Source: Bacillus sp. AZ43 (lineage in GTDB: Bacteria; Actinomycetota; Actinomycetes; Mycobacteriales; Geodermatophilaceae). From it: a stretch of DNA of 64,000 nt. Each line of letters opens with the position of its first letter. Position 1 is the stretch's first letter. A program made the position numbers and the translations under genes. Below are positions 26,601 through 34,079 of this stretch, piece by piece. Under the pieces are notes generated by a model. It was not told the origin of the DNA. It searched no databases and worked only from the letters and a program-made list of their open reading frames with translations. The stretch lies in assembly GCA_004570425.1 (NCBI GenBank), contig SPQJ01000003.1, forward strand, positions 62,001-126,000, written 5' to 3'.

Positions 26601-29113
26601 CCGCCACCCGGTACGCCGACGCGCTACACGTCGCCGCCGACCACCGCCTGGGTGCCGTGACTGCAGAAGAACTGGAGAACGCCGCCGAGCGCCTGCACGC
26701 CGGGTTGACCGCCGCGCCGGCGTGGCCGACGCTGCGCGGACACCTGGCGCTGCTCGCACTCAAAGGCTGCGACCCTGCCGCCGTACTGAGGACGACGGTC
26801 GAAGCGCGGGAACTGGAGACGGCGACCGACCCCGCTGCCGTCCTCGATCACCGGCTGCCCGTGTCGGGTCCGGCAGGTCCGCTGCGGTGGCTATCCGGGA
26901 TACCGGCGGCACTGGTCGACGATCCGCGTTGGGGGCCCTATCTGACCGCCCGCGCCAATCACGTCATCGCCTGCGCGGCACGGGTCGGAGAGAACAGCGC
27001 CGGCATGACCGCGGCCACCGCGCCCACCTGGGCGAGACCGCTGCTGGGCCCGGATCACGGGTCGCTGCGTGCGGACCTCGCCGTCTGGCGCGCCGCGCTC
27101 AGTGTTCCCGACAGCGACCGGCGCCCCACCGGACCGCCCCGGCGGCAGGCTGCGGAACGCCAATCTCAGACACGCCTGGACGAGGCCGTAACCGCTACCG
27201 GCCCCACCCGGGACAGCTCCGTGTGGTCCGCCCTCGCCGACGGCATCGCCCCCCGCATCCGCCGCGACGAGCACTGGCCGGCACTCCGCGACCGGCTGGC
27301 CGCCGCCGACCGTGCCGGTCTAGATGCCGCCGGCATGCTCGCCGCCGTTGCTGCACAACGTCCCCTGCCCGACGACCTGCCCGCCGCGGCCCTGTGGTGG
27401 CGGATGGCACCCCACGTCGCCCCGGCCAGCGTTCCCGCTGGGCCGGGCACGGCCGGACCGCGCCCCGACTGGTGCACCACCCTGCTGGACCTGCTCCCAG
27501 ACCAGCAGGCCCAAGGTGTGCTGGCCGACCCGGCGTGGCCGGCGCTGGTCACCGCGGTCACCACCGGCACCCGCAACGGATGGCGTCCCGCCGACCTGCT
27601 CACCGCCGCACTCACCGGCCTGCCGCCCGCAGTGACCGACGACGCGGTTGGGCTGGCCGAGGCGCTGGTCTTCCAGATCGCCGCCCTCACCGACCCGGCC
27701 CCCGTGCACGACCCCGAACCCCTGCCGGCCGATCTGCAGCCCCCCGACGATGCGCATCTACTGCCGCCCGTGCACGCACCCAAGACCGCCACCACTGACC
27801 CGGCGGACGGGCTGCCCTGCGACGAGGACGCGCCATTCGACCCCAACTACGACACCCCTCCGCCGGCGTGGCCGCCGCGGTATCGCACGCCGGACCCCTT
27901 CACCGTCACCGGCGGGGTCGATGTCGCCGACGACGCCGACTACCTCCTCGAGCAACACTTCTGGGCCACCGCCATCGTTGGCCGCGACCGGCTCATCGAG
28001 CTCAACGCCCAGGCCGCCGCCTTCTCCAGCGACCACTACCGCCACTCCTGGGCAGCGGGCTACCTGCACGACCGGCTGGGCACCGACCTCACCGCCGATC
28101 CCCGGTTCACCGCGGGCTACGCCCCCGCCGGCTGGACCGCGCTCGTCGACCACCTGCGCGGCCTCGGCGCCAGCGACCAAGAGCTGCTCGCCGCAGGCCT
28201 CGCCCTCCGCGCTCGCACCGGAGCGCTGATCGATCGGTTTCGCGACCGGCTCACCTTCCCCATCTTTAGCCGCGACGGCGTCATCGTCGGCTTCGTCGCC
28301 CGCCGCAACCCCACCGCACCCGACGACGGACGCGCCGGACCCAAGTACCTCAACACCCCGGGCACCGACCTGTACCGCAAGGGCGAGCACCTGTTCGGGC
28401 TCCATGAGAGCCGAGCTGCGCTGGCCGCGGGAGCCACCCCGGCTCTCGTCGAGGGACCGCTGGACGCCATCGCCCTCACTCTGGCCGGTGGCGAACAGAC
28501 CGTCGGCGTCGCCGCCCTCGGGACCGCCCTGACCGACCGACAAGCAGACCTCCTCGGCCCCTACATACGCCTCCACGGCCCCGGCATTCTCGTGGCCACC
28601 GACGACGACACCGCCGGACAGCAGGCCGCAGAGCGCATCTTCTGGCAGCTCTCCACCCGTGGGGACGACCCGCGCCGACTCGCCCTGTTCGACGGGCTCG
28701 ATCCCGCCGACCTCTTCCACCGCGAGGGGGCCACCGCGCTACGGAGGGCCATCGACGCCTCGAGCAGCCTCGCCGACAACCTTCTCGACGCCCGCCTTAC
28801 CGCCGCGCTCTCCGACAGGAGCCCCGCAGCTCTCCGCGCAGCACTGCACGACGTCAGCGCCACCATCGTCGCCCTGCCACCCAGCCGGTGGCTGGCACAC
28901 ATCGACCGGGTCACCGAGGCTCTCGGCGTGCCGCCTGGCACCGTCCACAAGGCCGTGCTCGACACCGAACCGATCACCTCGGCGCCTCGCAGGACCCCGA
29001 CTGGTCCACACCGGGCGCACCGCTCAACGCCCCCATACGCGGATCCTCAGCGGCCGGGTCAGACGGGACGGCCGTCCCACAGCACGCCACCTGAGCTGCA
29101 CCAACCCCGGTAG
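23615..29113 (+). CDS. traA: MobF relaxase-helicase-primase fusion
   Basis: 1832 residues that would nick, unwind and probably prime the element's DNA for conjugation. The start is the ATG giving MTLHKLTAGDGYTYLTRQVA (a GTG 33 bases upstream is possible). Residues 1 to about 350 are a TrwC/TraI relaxase: N-terminal Tyr residues (YTYL) and the metal-binding HRDSRAGDPDLHSHV near 257. A RecD-like helicase follows, with Walker A GAGKTT near 601, LVVLDEAGMAG, VGDHQQLTSVAAGG and the late motif GYATTVHGAQGV. The C-terminal 400 residues are DnaG-like: a Toprim_N-like region (RLTFPIFSRDGVIVGFVARR) and a Toprim domain (ALVEGPLDAIALT near 1610, VATDDDTAGQQAA). It is several hundred residues longer than ordinary MobF relaxases. 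The gene symbol is by analogy with actinobacterial TraA. Confidence 0.9.
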   Translation: MTLHKLTAGDGYTYLTRQVAAFDATERGHVGLGDYYSQRGESPGRWAGNGLPGLSGVIAGQFVGEDQMKSLFGEGRHPDADRLEQDALAGGRTPAEAHAAGSLGRAFFVFSARADGFRARCAQGYAAFNAARGQPATTPVPHDDRAQIRSDLARTMFTEAYGRAWRDARELSGFIARVSRPATTAVAGYDLTFSPVKSVSALWALAPREVAEQIEAAHATAVADALAWLEDSACFTRLGTDGVRQVETTGLIAAVFTHRDSRAGDPDLHSHVAVSNKVQTRDGRWRALDGRVLHKAAVAASERYDTRLQAHLVTRLGIRFTDRPGITTGRRTVREIVGMDQRLLSAWSSRRRDIDARRGVLAGEFQRHHGRAPTAVEAIGLAQQATLETRGPKHEPRSIGEQRATWRREALAILGSPNRVDRMLGRVLGARGSPRPGVTEAWVQSAASRVLDTISAGRATWQMWHVCAEVERVVRAAALPPAEVDVAVTRVTEEALSPGLSVPLGERDPVVEPPELRRSDGASVYTVAGSRLYTSRAVLDAEALLLAAAGRGEGRRADPATVELALLESTANGAELNPGQAQLVRELACSGARMQLALAPAGAGKTTALATLARTWTADGGTVLGLAPSAVATAGLRACLGAPCETLTKLVWCLEAGQAPDWVAGIGPTTLVVLDEAGMAGTVELARAAEYVLGRGGSVRLVGDHQQLTSVAAGGLLAEIAATHGAVTLTQLVRFDDPAEAAATVAVREGDTLGLGFYLDSGRVHVGDRSTCAEQAYAAWAADRDRGVDALLLAATRELVAQLNQRARADRLTRAASSPGAEVELADGTRVGAGDPIITRTNNRHLPITATEWVKNGDRFAVRAVGGDGSLDVVHTDTGRRISLPAGYVAEHVQLGYATTVHGAQGVTAEVCHTVLGGTESRQLLYVALSRGRAANHLYLATIGDGDPHSIVTPAAVSPPTATDLLVGMLARDGAQTSAAGARRALADPAELLHEAATRYADALHVAADHRLGAVTAEELENAAERLHAGLTAAPAWPTLRGHLALLALKGCDPAAVLRTTVEARELETATDPAAVLDHRLPVSGPAGPLRWLSGIPAALVDDPRWGPYLTARANHVIACAARVGENSAGMTAATAPTWARPLLGPDHGSLRADLAVWRAALSVPDSDRRPTGPPRRQAAERQSQTRLDEAVTATGPTRDSSVWSALADGIAPRIRRDEHWPALRDRLAAADRAGLDAAGMLAAVAAQRPLPDDLPAAALWWRMAPHVAPASVPAGPGTAGPRPDWCTTLLDLLPDQQAQGVLADPAWPALVTAVTTGTRNGWRPADLLTAALTGLPPAVTDDAVGLAEALVFQIAALTDPAPVHDPEPLPADLQPPDDAHLLPPVHAPKTATTDPADGLPCDEDAPFDPNYDTPPPAWPPRYRTPDPFTVTGGVDVADDADYLLEQHFWATAIVGRDRLIELNAQAAAFSSDHYRHSWAAGYLHDRLGTDLTADPRFTAGYAPAGWTALVDHLRGLGASDQELLAAGLALRARTGALIDRFRDRLTFPIFSRDGVIVGFVARRNPTAPDDGRAGPKYLNTPGTDLYRKGEHLFGLHESRAALAAGATPALVEGPLDAIALTLAGGEQTVGVAALGTALTDRQADLLGPYIRLHGPGILVATDDDTAGQQAAERIFWQLSTRGDDPRRLALFDGLDPADLFHREGATALRRAIDASSSLADNLLDARLTAALSDRSPAALRAALHDVSATIVALPPSRWLAHIDRVTEALGVPPGTVHKAVLDTEPITSAPRRTPTGPHRAHRSTPPYADPQRPGQTGRPSHSTPPELHQPR

Positions 29114-29138
29114 AGGTTCGGCTTCCGGGACGCGTTCA

Positions 29139-29155
29139 CTCCCGGCAGCCGGGAG
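29139..29155 (+). terminator. Short hairpin after the relaxase gene
   Basis: CTCCCGG/CCGGGAG stem with a CAG loop, 25 bases after the stop. Confidence 0.5.
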
Positions 29156-29180
29156 GACGCGCCACGGTCTGGGTCCCATC

Positions 29181-29196
29181 ACTGTCGGGTGACAGT
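29181..29196. promoter_or_regulatory. Possible operator before the toxin-antitoxin pair
   Basis: ACTGTC GGGT GACAGT, a perfect 6-bp dyad about 60 bases before the antitoxin start. Toxin-antitoxin pairs usually repress themselves at such dyads; the role here is inferred. Confidence 0.4.
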
Positions 29197-29254
29197 CCTG
29201 CGCCGCATGCCGCTTGTCCAGCGCTCGGTCATACCTCCCTGACAAGATGCGCTC

Positions 29255-29947
29255 ATGAACCGAGTCGCCCGGCTGGTGGACCGCCCGGTGTACTCGATGG
29301 CCCAGGTCGATCGCATCCTCGGTCTTCATGGCGGGACAGCCCGCCGGTGGATCGACGGCTACAACCGCGGAGCCAAGTCGTATCCGCCGGTCATCAGGCA
29401 GGAGCGGACCAACGAGGACACCGCCACGTGGGGCGAGTTTGTAGAGACTCGGTTGCTCGCGGAGTTCCGTGACGCCGGGGTGCCGATGATCCGGATGCGG
29501 CCAGCGGTGGAACGCCTGCGCCGAGAGCTCGAAACGCCGTATCCGCTGGCCTCAGCGCGGACCTGGCTGTACGCGGAGGGTCAGGAACTGGTCCGAGCGG
29601 TGCAAGACGAGGTCGGCCTCGACAGCGCGTTGCAGCTCGTCGTGGTGAGGAGCAACCAGCGTCTTCTCTGGTCTCAGCATGCCGAGTCGTTCCGGGGGTC
29701 GCTCGAGTGGACAGACGGCGATGTTCCTGAGCCCCGACTACTGCATCCCATGCCGGACATCGCTGAGGTACAGGTCGATCCGCTTCGCGGCTACGGGGAG
29801 CCAGTTGTTCGCAACGTCCCTACTGAGGTCATCGCAGAGCTGATCCGTGCGGGAGAAACGCCTGACTCTGTGGCAGACATGTACGAGCTGAATCGCTCGC
29901 TCGTCGACGCCGCGGTCCGGTACGAGCTGAAGCGCGCGGCCGCCTGA
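29255..29947 (+). CDS. VapB45-like antitoxin (DUF433 region)
   Basis: 230 residues. The N-terminus SMAQVDRILGLHGGTARRWI is a MerR/XRE-like DNA-binding helix-turn-helix, followed by a middle domain with ELETPYPLASARTWLYAEGQ and a C-terminal DUF433-like part (RNVPTEVIAELIRAGETPDS, then VADMYELNRSLVDAAVRYEL). Its size and partner match the Mycobacterium tuberculosis VapB45-VapC45 pair (Rv2018-Rv2019, about 239 and 138 residues). The antitoxin would bind and block the toxin encoded 6 bases downstream and repress the promoter, which has a dyad at 29181. It probably helps hold the element in the cell. Confidence 0.75.
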   Translation: MNRVARLVDRPVYSMAQVDRILGLHGGTARRWIDGYNRGAKSYPPVIRQERTNEDTATWGEFVETRLLAEFRDAGVPMIRMRPAVERLRRELETPYPLASARTWLYAEGQELVRAVQDEVGLDSALQLVVVRSNQRLLWSQHAESFRGSLEWTDGDVPEPRLLHPMPDIAEVQVDPLRGYGEPVVRNVPTEVIAELIRAGETPDSVADMYELNRSLVDAAVRYELKRAAA

Positions 29948-29953
29948 CGTCTC

Positions 29954-30367
29954 GTGGTGGCCGATCGCGAACGTCTGCGCTTCTACGTGGACGAGAGCGC
30001 GCTCGGGCTCGGCAAGGCTCTCACCGCCGCGCGCTTTGACACCGTTCATGTCGGCCATCCACTGATCCCCGAATGCCCATACGGCACGCTGGACCCCGAC
30101 TGGATGCCAGCTGTGGCGGCGCGAGGCCTCATCGCCATTGGCCGGGACAGGCGAATGCGTACCCGGCCGGCCGAAGTGCACTTGATCCGGGAGTCGGGCC
30201 TGCGTGTCTTCCGGATCGGCGGCAAGCGGGATGAAACGACGTGGGGTTGGCTGACGTGGATGGTTCGCCGGTGGGACGACATCGAGGAGATCGTTGACAC
30301 CAGGGGCCCAGGGCCATGGTGGTACGTCATCACCGAACGGTCAGTAAGGGAGTTGCCTTTGGCTTGA
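29954..30367 (+). CDS. VapC45-like PIN toxin (DUF5615-like)
   Basis: 137 residues from a GTG 6 bases after the antitoxin stop. LRFYVDESALGLGKALTAAR and AVAARGLIAIGRDRRMRTRP follow the DUF5615 PIN-like pattern with acidic residues near the N-terminus and a GRD turn. PIN toxins of this type cleave RNA. The length and order match VapC45. A GC hairpin follows its stop. Confidence 0.75.
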   Translation: MVADRERLRFYVDESALGLGKALTAARFDTVHVGHPLIPECPYGTLDPDWMPAVAARGLIAIGRDRRMRTRPAEVHLIRESGLRVFRIGGKRDETTWGWLTWMVRRWDDIEEIVDTRGPGPWWYVITERSVRELPLA

Positions 30368-30370
30368 GAA

Positions 30371-30389
30371 GCCCCCGCCGAATGGGGGC
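30371..30389 (+). terminator. Hairpin after the toxin gene
   Basis: GCCCCC/GGGGGC stem with a 7-base loop directly after the toxin stop. Confidence 0.6.
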
Positions 30390-30449
30390 AACCGTCATGT
30401 CGGTACCCGGCTGCATAGTCAGGGCACCCCGAGTAAGTACGGAGTACCG

Positions 30450-31283
30450 ATGCCGGATCGCTTGTGGCTCGACGTGCCGTACGCCGAGAAGGACGCTGCC
30501 AAGGCAGCCGGTGCCCGATGGGATCCCGACGTTCGCCGCTGGTATGCGCCTCAGGTGGCACTGCTCCCGAAGCTCGCGCGCTGGGAATCACGGATACCCG
30601 AGCTCTTGCCCGGGGAGGACCGCAGCTTCGGCCAAGGTCTGTTTGTCGACCTGGTGCCGTCGACTTGCTGGTTCACCAACGTCCGCAGTTGCGTCGACGA
30701 AGGCCAGTGGGACGCGCTCCGGTCCATGGTCTACCGCCGGGCCGGGCACCGCTGCGAGGCCTGCGGCGCTCCACGCGGCACTGACCGTCAGCGACTGGAA
30801 GCCCACGAGCGCTGGCAGTACGACGAGAGCACCTACACGCAGACGCTGCGGCGCCTGATCGCCCTGTGTTGGTCCTGCCATCGGGCGACGCATTTTGGCT
30901 TCGCCGAGGTCACCGGCACCTCCGCCGAAGCGACCGCCCACCTTCGGGCGGTCAACGGCTGGTCACCCGGCGAAGCTGACGCCCACATCGACCGCGCCTT
31001 CGCACTCTGGGAGAAGCGGTCGACCCATGAGTGGCGGCTCGACCTGGGCATCCTCACGAACGCCGGCATCAGGGTGGTCGAGCCCCCCGATCCCGGGCGT
31101 CGGACTGAGGAGAGCGCGACGCGCCTGGCAATCAAGATGCCGCTCCTGCCCACGTCGATACAGGGGGAACACGGCAGCCATACCGCCGCGGAGTACCGAT
31201 GCGACGACGAAGGCCCCTCCGCACCCGAACCGCCCCGCAGAAAGCTGTGGGCGCGTATTCGCGGAGCTCTCACTAGTCAGTAG
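30450..31283 (+). CDS. DUF5710-HNH protein
   Basis: 277 residues. The N-terminus RLWLDVPYAEKDAAKAAGAR with WDPDVRRWYAP is DUF5710, a short domain common on plasmids and mobile elements. An HNH-like zinc module follows: Cys102 and Cys105 (CEACGAP), His119 (EAHERWQYD) and Cys140, Cys143, His144, His148 (LCWSCHRATHFG). These could form a nuclease site or a zinc-binding structural domain. The last 60 residues are basic and variable. The gene is convergent with the secretion-system operon, overlapping its last gene by 7 bases. Confidence 0.75.
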   Translation: MPDRLWLDVPYAEKDAAKAAGARWDPDVRRWYAPQVALLPKLARWESRIPELLPGEDRSFGQGLFVDLVPSTCWFTNVRSCVDEGQWDALRSMVYRRAGHRCEACGAPRGTDRQRLEAHERWQYDESTYTQTLRRLIALCWSCHRATHFGFAEVTGTSAEATAHLRAVNGWSPGEADAHIDRAFALWEKRSTHEWRLDLGILTNAGIRVVEPPDPGRRTEESATRLAIKMPLLPTSIQGEHGSHTAAEYRCDDEGPSAPEPPRRKLWARIRGALTSQ

Positions 31284-32614
31284 CGGCCAGGGCCGCCTGC
31301 GCCCGGCGCCGGGGTGTTGATCCCTTGCGCACAGCGGGCTCGTGCGACTGCCTTGGCCACGTCGTCGGCGTGGCTGAGCAGTCGCTCGCCCGGGCCGGGC
31401 GCTCGAGCGCGCTGCGCGTAGAGCCCGGCGAGGTGGCGCTGGCTCGTAGGTGCGGCGGGTGCAGCACGGTTCACGGCGTCGGCCAGGCTGCTCGACAGCG
31501 CGGTGGCCGAGGCGACCGCGCGACCGAGGCGGTCAAGGTCGGCGCCGCGGGCCTGTACGCGGCGGCCGGCGATGACGTCCCGCACCCGGTCGTCGGGCAT
31601 GTTGTCCATGCGGGGCAGGTCGCGGGCGGCGGCGTAGAGCTGACCGGTGCGTGACCAACGGTCGACGGCCGCGGCGAGTCGGTCGGCGAGGACGGGAAGC
31701 TGGTTGGTCACCTGCTGGACCGTGCGGGTCAGGCGAGGGAGGTCGCCCCGGTCGCGGAGCGCGCCGCGGTCGGCGTTGGACCCGAGGTCGTTGCGCAGCG
31801 TGTCGGCGAGGGCGCGTGCCCAAGGAACGACGCCGTGGGGGTCAGTGGGCCCGACTCGGTGGCCGTCGTCGAAGGTCATGCTGATTCGGCCCGTGAGTTC
31901 CCATGCGACGGCTGCCAGCAGGGGCCGCATGCCTTCGTCGCCCGAGGCGGCAGCTAGCACGGACGAGGCGCAGTCGCTGGTGATCTCGGCGGCGGCCACA
32001 GCGGCGCGAAAGTCGCGCAAGGTCAGGCCTTCGCTGCGCAGGGATCGGTCGACCGCCGCGGTCAGCGCCGCTGCGGCATCGACTGCGGTCAGCCTCTCGC
32101 CGGCTCGTGGCAGGCCGGACACCGGCACCAGGCGATCGAGGACGGCCGCGCCGTTGGCCGTCGGCGGGTCGGCCTGGGCGTCGCGCTCGACGGCTGCGGC
32201 CAGCCTCCGGACGACGGCCAGCTCGGCGACCGCAGCCTGCGGCAGCAGCCGGTGCGCCAGCCGGGCGCAGTGGTCGGCAGCTTCGGCAAGTTCGACGGTG
32301 ACCGCCCACCGGTGGCCGCGACCCATGCTGGCGCGGTCGCGGCCGATCACGTCGGCGGCGGCGCCGGCCAGGTCGGTCAGCGGTCCTCCGGTGCGCGGCC
32401 AGAGCCGGCCCACCGTCGTGCAGGCAGCGGTCATCTGGGCGGCGGTCTGCTGCCGACGGCTGACGCCAGCAGTGAGCCCGTCCTGGGTCATGCCAGCGAT
32501 GGCGCGGCCGAGGTGGGCCATCGCTCCGGTGACGTCCTCGATCGCCGCGACGCTGGTCGGCGCCGCGGTGCGTTCGGCGAGCGCGTCGAGCAGCTGCTGC
32601 AGGCTGGTGGCCAT
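31277..32614 (-). CDS. Helical hypothetical protein of the transfer operon
   Basis: 445 residues from an ATG two bases after the preceding stop (MATSLQQLLDALAERTAAPT). It is almost entirely helical, Ala/Arg/Leu-rich, with no membrane segment. Conserved-looking patches include MGRGHRWAVTVELAEAADHC and RISMTFDDGHRVGPTDPHGV. Last gene of the leftward operon. Its place next to the coupling protein and relaxase suggests a relaxosome or DNA-processing accessory, but no domain is recognised. The frame is open for another 270 codons upstream; that part is a shadow of the two genes before it. Confidence 0.65.
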   Translation of the reverse strand: MATSLQQLLDALAERTAAPTSVAAIEDVTGAMAHLGRAIAGMTQDGLTAGVSRRQQTAAQMTAACTTVGRLWPRTGGPLTDLAGAAADVIGRDRASMGRGHRWAVTVELAEAADHCARLAHRLLPQAAVAELAVVRRLAAAVERDAQADPPTANGAAVLDRLVPVSGLPRAGERLTAVDAAAALTAAVDRSLRSEGLTLRDFRAAVAAAEITSDCASSVLAAASGDEGMRPLLAAVAWELTGRISMTFDDGHRVGPTDPHGVVPWARALADTLRNDLGSNADRGALRDRGDLPRLTRTVQQVTNQLPVLADRLAAAVDRWSRTGQLYAAARDLPRMDNMPDDRVRDVIAGRRVQARGADLDRLGRAVASATALSSSLADAVNRAAPAAPTSQRHLAGLYAQRARAPGPGERLLSHADDVAKAVARARCAQGINTPAPGAGGPGRY

Positions 32615-32616
32615 GA

Positions 32617-32913
32617 TCAACGCAGCTGTCGCAGGGCGCGGCGGGCTGCGCGGGCCGCGTCGATGACGTAGCGAGTCGCGAAGGCCTCCTGGTCGACGAG
32701 GCCGAGCGCGCCCATAGCCGCGCGGATGCTGGCGCGGGGGTCGTCGTCGACCAGTGGGACAGGCTCGGCGTGCCCACCGGCCAGCTCGAGGAGCTCCGCG
32801 GCCTGCATGCACTCCAGGGCGATGTGTGCGGGGACTTGCTCTCGGTCGGCGCCGACGGCGTCGAGCAGGGAGGCGGCGTAGCTGAGCGGGTCGATGCTCG
32901 CCTCGACGGTCAC
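32617..32913 (-). CDS. Small hypothetical protein of the transfer operon
   Basis: 98 residues starting MTVEASIDPLSYAASLLDAV. Acidic, mostly helical, ending in a basic RYVIDAARAARRALRQLR tail. It is followed after 2 bases by the 445-residue gene and preceded by a 108-base gap. No family recognised. Confidence 0.6.
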   Translation of the reverse strand: MTVEASIDPLSYAASLLDAVGADREQVPAHIALECMQAAELLELAGGHAEPVPLVDDDPRASIRAAMGALGLVDQEAFATRYVIDAARAARRALRQLR

Positions 32914-33021
32914 GGCGGCTCTCCTTCACTTGGTGGACTGCACCGAGGCTGGGTCGCCGCGGCCGGTGAGTGGGGATGTGGCGATCAACCTGTGGATCGC
33001 GGCGGGGCTGTTTACGACCGG

Positions 33022-33504
33022 TCATCTGGGCGGCGGCGTGGCTGGGCCGCCGTCCGCATCGGGAACGGGCAAGGCGGCCGGGCAGTCGTCGAGCAGTCGC
33101 CAGTGCAACTCCCGCGCCGGATGCCGGTCGGGAAGCGGGGCGGCGGCGAGGCCGGGCAGCCCGGCGGCAACGTCGTAGCCGGCGGCCGCGGCGCGGGTGA
33201 GGGCGGCGGACAGAGGCCACCAGTCCGGGCCGTCCAGGAGGCGCGGATCGATCCGCCGGGCGACGGCCTCCCACGCCGGGTCTGCAGGCTCGTCGTCCCG
33301 GCGGCCGACCGGCTCGCTCTCCATCTCGGCGGCGACGCGCACGATCTCGGCCGCGATGGCGCGCCGCCGGGCCTCGGGCATGGCCTCGCACCACGCGGCC
33401 AGCAGTTCCGGAGTGTGGCGAGTCATCCACTGCCGGCTGACCCGGACGCCGCCGAGCAGCGCGACCCAGTCGTCGGACCGGTCAGGGCGCGGAGCAGCAC
33501 TCAT
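33022..33504 (-). CDS. Hypothetical protein of the transfer operon
   Basis: 160 residues (MSAAPRPDRSDDWVALLGGV, then WMTRHTPELLAAWCEAMPEA). Trp- and Arg-rich, no membrane segment. Its start overlaps the stop of the DUF4913 gene by 4 bases, so the two are translationally coupled. No family recognised. Confidence 0.6.
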   Translation of the reverse strand: MSAAPRPDRSDDWVALLGGVRVSRQWMTRHTPELLAAWCEAMPEARRRAIAAEIVRVAAEMESEPVGRRDDEPADPAWEAVARRIDPRLLDGPDWWPLSAALTRAAAAGYDVAAGLPGLAAAPLPDRHPARELHWRLLDDCPAALPVPDADGGPATPPPR

Positions 33505-34079
33505 CGGGTAGCTCCCTCGCCGTCGTCCAGTGTGACTGTGTCCGGTGCCCCGTCAGATGACTGGGCCCCGGTGTCGGCGTCGAAGCGGCGGCGCCGCTCC
33601 GCGACGGCGGACGGAGTGCGGTAGTCGGCGTCCCAGGAGCGGGCCGGCCAGTCGACATGTCGGCCGGGTGGGCAGCCGAGGCCCTGTCGCTCGTTCATGC
33701 GGGCGTAGAAGCCGGGCAGGGCGTAGCGGTGCCACTCCTCCATCGGATGGGGAACCGTGGCGTCGGCCGCCGCGGCCCGCATGCACGCGAGGACTGCCAG
33801 CTCGCGGACCAGTGCCGGGTGGGCCGGCCAGCAGGAGGGGACGAAGTGCGCGGTTTGCCAGGCGTAGGTGTGGTTGAGCCAGCCGGCGACGTCGTCGATC
33901 CACGACCACAGCTCCCGGCGCACTTGGGGAGAGCAGGTCGCCGGGTCCCACGGCCGGTCTAGCAGCCCGTAGGCCGATGGCTCGAGCCCGGACACCTCGG
34001 CCTGCCGCAGCATCTCCAGCGCGTGCCGGACCCAGCGCGGCGGTCGCGGAAACGGGGGCGCCAGGAGGATCTCGGTCAC
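33501..34079 (-). CDS. DUF4913-type protein
   Basis: 192 residues from the GTG that overlaps the coupling-protein stop (GTGA). The core WIDDVAGWLNHTYAWQTAHF, with PSCWPAHPALVRELAVLACM and MEEWHRYALPGFYARM, is the DUF4913 pattern (WLxxTYxW, CWxxHPxLVxELxxL, WHRYxLP), common on actinobacterial conjugative elements. Its function is unknown. The coupling to the TraG gene suggests it works with the coupling protein. Confidence 0.75.
   Translation of the reverse strand: MTEILLAPPFPRPPRWVRHALEMLRQAEVSGLEPSAYGLLDRPWDPATCSPQVRRELWSWIDDVAGWLNHTYAWQTAHFVPSCWPAHPALVRELAVLACMRAAAADATVPHPMEEWHRYALPGFYARMNERQGLGCPPGRHVDWPARSWDADYRTPSAVAERRRRFDADTGAQSSDGAPDTVTLDDGEGATR

Noticed and set aside
31277-33430. 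Long minus-strand frame of 717 codons over three smaller genes
   Set aside because: Only the last 445 codons have protein-like composition. The rest is an Arg-rich shadow of the 98- and 160-residue genes.
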